Shown here: in pieces, positions 1 to 5,819 of the stretch
How positions within the stretch are numbered: the first letter of the stretch is position 1
Layout of the letters: each line of letters starts with the position of its first letter
Origin: Mycolicibacterium goodii
GTDB taxonomy: Bacteria > Actinomycetota > Actinomycetes > Mycobacteriales > Mycobacteriaceae
Length of the DNA: 64,000 nt
NCBI RefSeq assembly: GCF_001187505.1
Contig: NZ_CP012150.1
Location: forward strand, 2,914,001 to 2,978,000
Direction of reading: 5' to 3'
Position numbers and translations under genes: made by a program
The notes under the pieces: generated by a model
The model's database searches: none
The model's input: only the letters and a program-made list of their open reading frames with translations
What the model was told of the DNA's origin: nothing

Positions 1-231
1 CAGGAACACGATGCTCACCGCGGAGAACGCCAGCACACTGCGGGCGTAGGCGCCCCAGGTCTGCTCGGCGTGCGGGTCGGCGCCGATCGCGCGGTAGATC
101 AAACGTTCGGCGCGGGAGTGTTTTTCGGAGGTGTAGACGCGGTACATGTAGTCGCCCAGCGGGACGTGCACCAACACGACCGCGGCGACCAGGGAGGCGA
201 GGAACACGATCCCCGCGGTGGTGGGGGACAC
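1..231 (-). CDS. kdpA: KdpA, potassium-translocating ATPase channel subunit (N-terminal part only)
   Basis: The first 77 codons of KdpA are read leftwards off the window edge. KdpA is the K+-selective pore subunit of the KdpFABC P-type ATPase in the cytoplasmic membrane. Seen: a GTG start, a hydrophobic first helix ([15 protein letters not shown]), then the [17 protein letters not shown] stretch that is characteristic of KdpA N-termini, and a second helix starting at the edge. The start codon shares one base with the kdpF stop codon, so translation is probably coupled. The usual length is about 555 residues, so most of the gene lies outside the window. Confidence 0.95.
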   Translation of the reverse strand, partial: MSPTTAGIVFLASLVAAVVLVHVPLGDYMYRVYTSEKHSRAERLIYRAIGADPHAEQTWGAYARSVLAFSAVSIVFL

Positions 232-317
232 TAGAACCTCTCCGGGAAGAGCAGTGCGGCGCCGATGAACACGGCGACGAGCACCGCCAGGATCAGGCCG
301 ACAACGTTTTCGATCAC
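231..317 (-). CDS. kdpF: KdpF, small stabilising subunit of the Kdp ATPase
   Basis: A 28-residue single-helix peptide starting [20 protein letters not shown] and ending in FPERF, directly ahead of kdpA. KdpF is a membrane peptide that stabilises the KdpABC complex. Size, the single transmembrane helix, the acidic residue near the N-terminus and the position immediately upstream of kdpA all match the family. The GTG start overlaps the stop of the preceding small gene (GTGA) and the TAG stop overlaps the kdpA GTG, forming a chain of overlapping frames. Confidence 0.9.
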   Translation of the reverse strand: MIENVVGLILAVLVAVFIGAALLFPERF

Positions 318-397
318 TGGCGCTCCACCAGCCTCTGCACCAGGCCCAGCAGGGCGAAGATCGCCCCCGTCAGCACCAGGTAGACCAACACGGACAT
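314..397 (-). CDS. 27-residue membrane peptide heading the kdp operon
   Basis: A 27-residue frame starting at ATG 397: [20 protein letters not shown] followed by a charged tail QRLVERQ. It is one predicted transmembrane helix with a basic/acidic C-terminal cap. It overlaps kdpF by 4 bases (GTGA), so it is very likely translated together with kdpFA. I do not recognise a named family; similar tiny frames precede kdpF in other actinobacteria as far as I recall. It could be a second KdpF-like accessory subunit or a leader peptide that couples translation into kdpF. Confidence 0.65.
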   Translation of the reverse strand: MSVLVYLVLTGAIFALLGLVQRLVERQ

Positions 398-424
398 GCT
401 GTCTCCGTTCGAAGACCCGTTGAC

Positions 425-447
425 AGCCCGCCGGATCTCGGCGGGCT
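425..447. promoter_or_regulatory. Hairpin in the kdp leader region
   Basis: An 8-bp perfect inverted repeat (AGCCCGCC / GGCGGGCT) with a 7-base loop lies 28 bases upstream of the first kdp small ORF, on the side from which kdp is transcribed. It may be a 5'-UTR structure, a regulator site (for example for KdpE) or an attenuator. The sequence alone does not tell which. Confidence 0.45.
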
Positions 448-549
448 GATCCAGGATCTGCCCAGTTCAGCGCCGTGAACGCGGCACTGACGGTTTCTTT
501 ACGCTGCCGCGTCGGTCTTTAACACCGTCTGTTCGAAGGGGTCGCACAG

Positions 550-1368
550 GTGGTTGCCGACGGACTGTCAGCGCGGCGTCAAGGTTTGTACAGCGGTGAT
601 CAAGAGTCCGCCAGGACACTCGTGGTCATGGCCCGGTTGATGGATGTTCGAGGTGTGACCCACCCAGCGAAGTTCATGTCCCTACTGTTCGCTCCACGGA
701 CCGCCGCGCCGGCCGAGCGGCGGCCCCATTCGGTGAGCCGTCGTCAACTCGGCGTGGTGGAGCTGGCGCTGCCCGCGATCACCTTGCGCGACAACGCCAT
801 TGCCCGGTGGGTGCGTGAGCGCAGCGTGGCCGTCGAGGTGCGCGACGGCCACGAACTGGCGATCGCCAGATCGGCGGACGTGCACCCGATGCGGATGACC
901 GCGCATGCCGACGGTCTGTCCGCCGACGAGTTGGTGTTCTGCTCGGCGGGCCTGGGCGTGGGGCGGGTGGTGGTCACCACCGCCGACCACGTCGACGTGC
1001 TGGCCGCGACCCGGCGTCGGCAACCGGTCCTGATGGGGGCGCTGCGCCGCCGGGTCGCCAGGGCGATTTTCGACTGCCCGACGGTCGACGTGGTCGGCAT
1101 CTACCGCGATGTCGACCACGCCCAACATCATTGCGTGAGCTATCCGTCGGCGGTCGGGGCGATGCTGGCCGAGATGAGCCGCATCCGTCGCGACCACGGC
1201 GTGATGCTCACCCGCATCGCGCTGGGCGGGCGGCACCTCACGTTCGGCGCCGGGCCGGGGGAGTTGTCCGAGGTCGCCGCGGCCGTCGACGAAACCCTCG
1301 ACGACGCGTGCGCGACGCTGCGGTTCCCGCGGCCGTCGGTGGTGGTGTCGGCGTCGCCGACCGTCTGA
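550..1368 (+). CDS. Degenerate LysA-type PLP decarboxylase barrel (pseudoenzyme)
   Basis: A 272-residue protein whose order of motifs follows the N-terminal TIM barrel of diaminopimelate/ornithine decarboxylases: a helix and strand ending VAVEVRDGHELAIA (compare LDVCTGGELAVAL in LysA), then a strand reading VGRVVVTTADHVDVL, then VGIYRDVDH in place of VGLHSHIGS, and IALGGRHLTFG in place of VDLGGGLGI. The PLP-lysine segment (YAxKA) is replaced by VELALPAI, so there is no Schiff-base lysine. The C-terminal beta domain with the catalytic Cys is absent; LysA is usually about 450 residues. It probably has no decarboxylase activity. A purine-rich RBS (AAGGGG) 9 bases ahead supports the GTG at 550; ATG 628 and ATG 676 are alternatives. 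Confidence 0.6.
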   Translation: MVADGLSARRQGLYSGDQESARTLVVMARLMDVRGVTHPAKFMSLLFAPRTAAPAERRPHSVSRRQLGVVELALPAITLRDNAIARWVRERSVAVEVRDGHELAIARSADVHPMRMTAHADGLSADELVFCSAGLGVGRVVVTTADHVDVLAATRRRQPVLMGALRRRVARAIFDCPTVDVVGIYRDVDHAQHHCVSYPSAVGAMLAEMSRIRRDHGVMLTRIALGGRHLTFGAGPGELSEVAAAVDETLDDACATLRFPRPSVVVSASPTV

Positions 1369-1403
1369 ACGTTTCGTCCTTCTCGTCCCCGGCCCCTTTC
1401 CGC

Positions 1404-2666
1404 TCACCGGGTCGCGCGCGCGTCGACAAGGGCCGGCGGCGTCGCCCCGAGCCACCACTGCGGGTCGGCGCAGTTCTCGGTGGCGGTGCCGTCGTCGCGC
1501 ATGAAATGCCGTTCGTCGCGGCCGGGTTCGTCGAATGCGCCGTCGAGCGCGCGCAGCACCCACTCCGCCCCGAACGCGAACACCTCGGCGGCGACACCGC
1601 CTAGCGGGTGGAACTCGTTTTCGTATACCCGCATCTCTTTCGGCGCAAGGATGCGCTCGTAAGTCGCCAGCGCATCCTGCACCGGGGTCAGCTCATCGAA
1701 CTCGCCGATGCCGAGCAGGACCGGGCGGGTGATGTGAGTGACCAATTCGCCCAATGGCATCCGTTCCTTGAGGTCGCGGTCGAACGCGGCCTCGTCGGTG
1801 TAGCCGGCCATGTACATGTAGTTGCTCTTGAAGCTCGGTTGGGCCGCCTCGAAGATGGTTTCGAAGTCGCCGGACACCGCCTCGAATGTTGCTGCGGCGC
1901 GCAGTCGCGTCTCGGGATCGGCCAGCGCCCGCATCGCCCAGTAGCCGCTCATGCTGATGCCGAACATCCCGATCCTGGTGGCGTCGACCTGCGGAAGACC
2001 TGCCAGGTAGGCGGCATAGGTCTCGATCGCCCGCTCGTAGTTGTCCAGGCCGACGGTCAGGCCCAGAGAGCGGGTCTGACCCTGGCCGGGGCCTTCGATC
2101 GACAATGCGACCACGCCGCGGGCGGTGTAGTACCGCTCGGCGGCGTAGATGTAGTCCTCTTTGATCATGTCCATGCCGGGGCCGAGGATCACTGCCGGGG
2201 CGTCGACGATGTCGCCCGCGGGCAGGTGCAGCAGCCCGAAGATGGTGTGGCCGTCGAACTCCAGCTCGACCCGGCGCACGGTGTTGCCGCGCAGTGCACC
2301 GAGGCGGTCGACGCAGTGGTCGCAACGTTCGCGCAGTGCGGCCTTGCGGGCGTCGGTGCTGTCGAAGATCGAGTACTGCGCGCGGCCGTACATCACCGCG
2401 GCCCGCAGATACAGCTCCGATGCGGTCCGGGCAAAGCCGTGCGCCTCGTGGTGGCGGGCGCGTTCCTCGGCCTGGGCCGCGACCACCGACCACGCTTTCG
2501 GCAGCATCGCACCGCTTTTGACTTGTGCGAAGACCTTGTCGAAGTCGGTCGGGTCGTGGCCGAGCTGTTCCAGGGTGGCCTTGCCGCCGGGGTGTAGGGC
2601 GTTGAAGCCGCCCTCGGCCAGCGCGATGTCGAGTGACCAGGTCTGTCCGGTCGAGCGAGTGGTCAT
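1404..2666 (-). CDS. Alpha/beta hydrolase with N-terminal helical extension (FrsA/dienelactone-hydrolase-like)
   Basis: A 420-residue predicted cytosolic hydrolase. An N-terminal helical part of about 130 residues precedes the alpha/beta fold. The nucleophile elbow is GISMSG (Ser about 238). A candidate acid is the Asp in GEFDELTP and a candidate base is the His in NEFHPLGG. An oxyanion-type GPGMDM lies near 163 and EGPGQG near 191. The layout matches the group containing 2,6-dihydropseudooxynicotine hydrolase and related C-C or ester hydrolases; the substrate is unknown. The start at 2666 is preceded by AAAGGAGAC. It is transcribed away from a MarR gene across a shared operator region, so it is probably that regulator's target. 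A distant relative lies at 47014-48240. Confidence 0.8.
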   Translation of the reverse strand: MTTRSTGQTWSLDIALAEGGFNALHPGGKATLEQLGHDPTDFDKVFAQVKSGAMLPKAWSVVAAQAEERARHHEAHGFARTASELYLRAAVMYGRAQYSIFDSTDARKAALRERCDHCVDRLGALRGNTVRRVELEFDGHTIFGLLHLPAGDIVDAPAVILGPGMDMIKEDYIYAAERYYTARGVVALSIEGPGQGQTRSLGLTVGLDNYERAIETYAAYLAGLPQVDATRIGMFGISMSGYWAMRALADPETRLRAAATFEAVSGDFETIFEAAQPSFKSNYMYMAGYTDEAAFDRDLKERMPLGELVTHITRPVLLGIGEFDELTPVQDALATYERILAPKEMRVYENEFHPLGGVAAEVFAFGAEWVLRALDGAFDEPGRDERHFMRDDGTATENCADPQWWLGATPPALVDARATR

Positions 2667-2686
2667 CGTTGTCTCCTTTGAGTTTC

Positions 2687-2713
2687 TTAAGTACTTAAAC
2701 AATAAGTACTTAT
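2687..2713. promoter_or_regulatory. Twin palindromic operator between hydrolase and marR
   Basis: Two palindromes, TTAAGTACTTAA (2687-2698) and ATAAGTACTTAT (2702-2713), share the core AAGTACTT and are centred 15 bp apart in the divergent promoter region. The AT-rich palindrome pair is typical of MarR-dimer operators. It sits about 20 bases upstream of the hydrolase start, where a bound repressor would block transcription of the hydrolase and of marR. Confidence 0.75.
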
Positions 2714-2789
2714 GTACGATATGACCGACGCGTCAGACGCGGCAATACCGGCTAACCGGAACAATCACGTCCGCACGGGAGGAGCGCCG

Positions 2790-3245
2790 ATGCCCGCAAA
2801 GTCTCCTGGTCGCAGGGCTGCGATCGACGAACTCGCGCGCGCCGCATACCAACTCAGCGCCGCCGATGGGCGGCTGCGGGGACGTGCCACCCGCGACCCC
2901 GATGCCTTGTCGTTGACCCATGCGCGCGCGCTGAAAAGCCTCGCCGACTTCGGGCCCATGACCATCGGCGCGCTCGCCGAGCGGGTCGCGACCACGAGTG
3001 CGGCCGTGACCCAATTGGTCAGCGGCCTCGCCAAGGCCGGGTTGGTCACTCGCGAGCGCGCCGTAAGTGGGGACCGCCGCGTGGCCACCGTTGCGTTGAC
3101 CGACGCCGGCCGGGCCCGGCACATCGAACGACAGACGCACCTCGAGCGGTCGCTGACCGAACTGGTGGCCGATATCGATGATTCTCAGGTGCGCACCGTG
3201 TCGCGGGTGCTGCGCCGCCTCGCCGACCTCTACGACACACTCTGA
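2790..3245 (+). CDS. MarR family transcriptional regulator
   Basis: A 151-residue winged-helix regulator. Seen: LTHARALKSLADFGPMTIG (helices leading into the HTH), the recognition helix TSAAVTQLVSGLAKAGLV, then the wing GDRRVATVALTDAG, and a C-terminal dimerisation helix ending RRLADLYDTL. This is the standard MarR order and length. The start at 2790 is chosen because GGGAGGAG lies 8 bases ahead; the frame also extends to ATG 2712, but that codon lies inside the second operator palindrome. It likely represses itself and the divergent hydrolase in response to a small aromatic or lipophilic ligand (inference). Confidence 0.88.
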   Translation: MPAKSPGRRAAIDELARAAYQLSAADGRLRGRATRDPDALSLTHARALKSLADFGPMTIGALAERVATTSAAVTQLVSGLAKAGLVTRERAVSGDRRVATVALTDAGRARHIERQTHLERSLTELVADIDDSQVRTVSRVLRRLADLYDTL

Positions 3246-3426
3246 CGACTCGAGCAGTCAACGGTGTCGTCCACGGCGACGGCCCGGTACGGCGGGCGCC
3301 TCGGCGAGTTCGAGCCGGGCCGCGACGGCGCCGAGGTCATCCACTTCCTCGCCATGTGAGCGGACCGAGGCAGCTGGCGCAGGGGCCGCGAAACGTTCAT
3401 GTCCCTCACTAACTAAATTGAGCGCC

Positions 3427-4113
3427 ATGACGAGGACTGGGACTCCTGCAGGTTGGTACGACGACGGTCGCGGGTCACTGCGCTGGTGGAATGGCAGTGC
3501 GTGGACTGAGCACACGCAGCCGGCACCCGCCGCCGAGACGGCCGCCGCGAAACCGCCGTCGCACGTGCAGAACCTCGTTGCCACGCCGGACCCAGCTGCG
3601 GACCCCGACGCGATCTGGACCGCTGTGGGCAAGCCGATCACCGGTATCGGAGGTGGCCGGTACAAGCTGACCGAGCAGTACCTGTTCTTCGAGCGCGGCA
3701 CGCTGTCGACGAAGGCCCAGCAGATCAGCACCCACGAGATCTTCGACGTCGACGCGACGCAGACCATGACGCAGAAGGCACGCGGTGTCGGCACCATCGT
3801 GTTGCACGCCATCCGGACCGGCAGCGGTGTGCGCGAGCGTGTCGAGCTGGTCGATGTCGAGCGGTTCCGCGAGGGCGTCGCAGCACTCAACAGGGTCTCC
3901 CACGCCGCCCGCGAGAACCTCCGGATCAAGCAGCAGACACAGACCGTCAACTACACCGGCGTTCCGGGAGCGCCCGCCTCGTCGCCGGCGCCGGCCGCAA
4001 CACCCCACGTCGACCTCAACGCCGAAATCGAGAAGCTGGCCAGCTTCAAAGAACGTGGGCTGCTCGATGAGGAGGAGTTCGCCGCCGCCAAGCGTAAGTT
4101 GCTCGGCCTCTGA
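3427..4113 (+). CDS. DUF2510 / PH-like / SHOCT domain protein
   Basis: A 228-residue protein with three visible modules. Residues 3-30 hold a DUF2510 motif (PAGWYDDGRG...RWWNGSAWTEHTQ), often a tether of actinobacterial membrane or envelope proteins. About residues 65-165 are a beta-rich PH-like domain (YKLTEQYLFFERGTLSTKAQQ, GVGTIVLHA). The last 30 residues are a SHOCT motif (IEKLASFKERGLLDEEEFAAAK), a short oligomerisation helix pair. No membrane span is present. No catalytic motif is visible and the cellular role is unknown. It ends just upstream of the left att repeat of the island. Confidence 0.75.
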   Translation: MTRTGTPAGWYDDGRGSLRWWNGSAWTEHTQPAPAAETAAAKPPSHVQNLVATPDPAADPDAIWTAVGKPITGIGGGRYKLTEQYLFFERGTLSTKAQQISTHEIFDVDATQTMTQKARGVGTIVLHAIRTGSGVRERVELVDVERFREGVAALNRVSHAARENLRIKQQTQTVNYTGVPGAPASSPAPAATPHVDLNAEIEKLASFKERGLLDEEEFAAAKRKLLGL

Positions 4114-4210
4114 CTCCTGCCGACCACGAGGTGGCGCGGATTGGCGACGCTGTCTGCGATTCGTGACGCAGCGTGGCCCGGTGCGGCCGTGAAGTACCCT
4201 CTGAGCGGCG

Positions 4211-4250
4211 ACGCCCCCATAGCCCAATTGGCAGAGGCAGCGGACTTAAA
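4211..4250 (+). repeat. attL: 40-bp direct repeat, orphan 5' half of tRNA-Leu
   Basis: Forty bases identical to 8651-8690. They cover two bases before the tRNA, the acceptor 5' strand, the D-arm and the anticodon stem down to the UAA anticodon in the loop. The copy diverges from the tRNA right after CTTAAA, so it is only a 5' half. It marks the left end of an integrated element; the intact tRNA is at the right end. Confidence 0.9.
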
Positions 4251-4321
4251 GAGGCCTGCTGCACGAATAGGAGACATCTGAGTTGGCTTGCCCAGGGTGG
4301 GCAGGTTGGAAGGATGTCCTT

Positions 4322-4420
4322 GTGCCAAGGCCTTACCCCCGCGAGTTCGGCGACGACGTCGTCTGGGTCGCCCGCAACCGCGACGACGGTGTGACCATCG
4401 AGCAGATCGCTGCCGATTTT
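4322..4420 (+). pseudogene. IS3-family transposase OrfA N-terminal remnant
   Basis: Thirty-three codons reading VPRPYPREFGDDVVWVARNR followed by DDGVTIEQIAADF. This is the conserved N-terminus of mycobacterial IS3-family OrfA proteins, up to the first helix of the HTH. The match stops abruptly after ADF and the rest of the element is missing; the ietA-like 3' end begins 29 bases further on. It is a deletion scar inside the island. Confidence 0.7.
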
Positions 4421-4448
4421 CTCACCTGGGAGGGCGAAAGGCATTCGT

Positions 4449-5423
4449 TTACAGTTCAAGTTTTGGCGCGCGCGCCCCTCGTTCAGCGAGCCTCGCGGCA
4501 ATGCGTTCCCGAGTCGGTCGCTCCGAGTCGCTGAGGATCGCGTCCTTAAAGGCGTCTTCGACAGCTGCTCGAATATCGGCGAAGGATAGGCCGCTGGCTT
4601 CGTTGAGAATGGCGCTGGTCGTCTTTAAACGCCATGGGCGCATTAATCGATTGAGGAGTTCGCGACGTTGTTCGTCCGTCGGCTCAGGCAGTTCCACGAC
4701 GTCATCGAAACGCCGGAATAGCGCTGCATCAAGAGCGGTCCCTGTGTTGGTCGCCGCGATGAGCAGGCTGTCGCTGACATCGGCATCCAATAGCTGCAGG
4801 AAAGTTGTGACGACGCGTTTAATCTCGCCGACGTCGTTGTCGTCAAGGCGCGTGCGTCCGAGTGCGTCGAACTCGTCAAAGAGATACACCCCTCGAACTC
4901 GGGCGGCTTCTGCGAACACTTCCGTCAACGTGCCAGCTGTCTCGCCGAGGTATCTGCTAAAGATGACTTCGAGTCGTACGCGGATTAGGGGCAGCTTCAG
5001 TTCGCCGGCGAGCGCCTGCGCCGTCATGGTCTTTCCGCATCCGGGTGGGCCATGGAGGAGGAGGCGTCGTCGAGGTCGAAGCCCGTGGTCTGCCAACACC
5101 TGCGCACGCCGTTGTTCGATTACATAGCGGTCCAGGCTGCTTCGAGTCTGGGATTTGAGAACCAAGTCGGAGAGTTTGGTGCTGCTGTAGCCGACCGCCA
5201 GGATCTGTTCAAGATTTCGAGGTGCTCTGGCTATCGGTGTTGCGCGCGCGGGGGTATCAGTGCGCGTCGCCTCGATGCGTAACTCGCGGAGACGCTCGGC
5301 CAGGCGGGAATGGCCTGCGCGCGACTCGGCTGCAATCACCTGGTTGAGAAGGTTCGAGAAACGCCGATCATCACCTGTGTAGTGCGCCCTGACCAGCTCA
5401 GTCAGGTACTCCGCGTTCGTCAT
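4449..5423 (-). CDS. ietA: AAA+ ATPase, IetA-like (defence/stability module)
   Basis: A 324-residue protein. About 110 N-terminal residues are helical and substrate- or partner-specific. Then comes a classical AAA+ core: Walker A GPPGCGKT (125-132), pore-loop region around SRYLGET (156-162), Walker B VYLFDEFDAL (179-188), sensor 1 ATNTG (Asn 226), arginine-finger RRFD (237-240) and a small helical lid to about 310. This is the FtsH/p97-like class that remodels proteins. IetA proteins pair with subtilisin-like IetS proteases; such pairs were first described as plasmid stability genes in Agrobacterium and later as an anti-phage system. The partner is divergent here, 72 bases apart from the regulator gene. 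RBS GAGGAGG precedes ATG 5423. The symbol is by analogy. Confidence 0.8.
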   Translation of the reverse strand: MTNAEYLTELVRAHYTGDDRRFSNLLNQVIAAESRAGHSRLAERLRELRIEATRTDTPARATPIARAPRNLEQILAVGYSSTKLSDLVLKSQTRSSLDRYVIEQRRAQVLADHGLRPRRRLLLHGPPGCGKTMTAQALAGELKLPLIRVRLEVIFSRYLGETAGTLTEVFAEAARVRGVYLFDEFDALGRTRLDDNDVGEIKRVVTTFLQLLDADVSDSLLIAATNTGTALDAALFRRFDDVVELPEPTDEQRRELLNRLMRPWRLKTTSAILNEASGLSFADIRAAVEDAFKDAILSDSERPTRERIAARLAERGARAPKLEL

Positions 5424-5495
5424 GGTTCACCTCCTCATGGTTAGATTACGGCCTTTGGCGACAGGAGTATTATTTTACTTCTATGATGGACGGCT
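5424..5495. promoter_or_regulatory. Divergent promoter region of the ietA / XRE-ietS module
   Basis: Seventy-two bases separate the two start codons. The centre is unusually AT-rich for this genome (GTATTATTTTACTTCTATGA), consistent with a -10 element for the rightward transcript and with recent acquisition. A strong RBS for ietA (GAGGAGGTGAACC on the minus strand) occupies the left edge. The XRE regulator encoded next door probably binds here (inference). Confidence 0.55.
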
Positions 5496-5819
5496 ATGCA
5501 GCAACGCGGCCGCCCGACGCGCGGAACGCGTTCCCGCGAGGATTTGGCTCGCGCGCTGGTTCGCACACTTGCCCAAGTCCGCCAGGACGCAGGTCTCACT
5601 CGGCGTCGTTTGGCGCAGTTGAGTGGAGTGTCAGTGCACACGATCGCCAAGATTGAGCAGTCAGCCGTAACGGACCCCGGCTTCATGGTCGTCGCGGCAC
5701 TTGCCAGCGAGTTGGGTGTTTCCTTGGACCTCCTTCATCGGCGGGCCATAGATGCGTCAAAGTCGGCTGGCGTGTCACGTTCGGCCGAAGACACCGCACC
5801 GACACAATCGGCACCGTGA
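5496..5819 (+). CDS. XRE family HTH regulator of the IetAS-like module
   Basis: A 107-residue protein with an HTH_3 domain at about residues 24-83: LAQVRQDAGLTRRRLAQLSG, VSVHTIAKIEQ (recognition helix) and DPGFMVVAALASELGVSLDLL. The basic N-terminus (RGRPTRGTRSRED) could add DNA contacts. The C-terminal 25 residues are low-complexity. Its stop overlaps the GTG start of the protease gene by 4 bases (GTGA), so regulator and protease are translated together. It is most likely an autorepressor of the divergent promoter, keeping the ATPase/protease pair in check. Canonical ietAS operons, as I know them, do not include this gene. Confidence 0.85.
   Translation: MQQRGRPTRGTRSREDLARALVRTLAQVRQDAGLTRRRLAQLSGVSVHTIAKIEQSAVTDPGFMVVAALASELGVSLDLLHRRAIDASKSAGVSRSAEDTAPTQSAP

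Noticed and set aside
3246..3360. Possible gene fragment (frame reading RYGGRLGEFEPGRDG... to a stop near 3358)
   Set aside because: No start, no family recognised and too short; cannot be told from chance in high-GC DNA.
4173..5127. Plus-strand frames through the island opposite ietA
   Set aside because: They oppose intact AAA+ motifs; only the first ~100 bases (IS3 remnant) have family resemblance.
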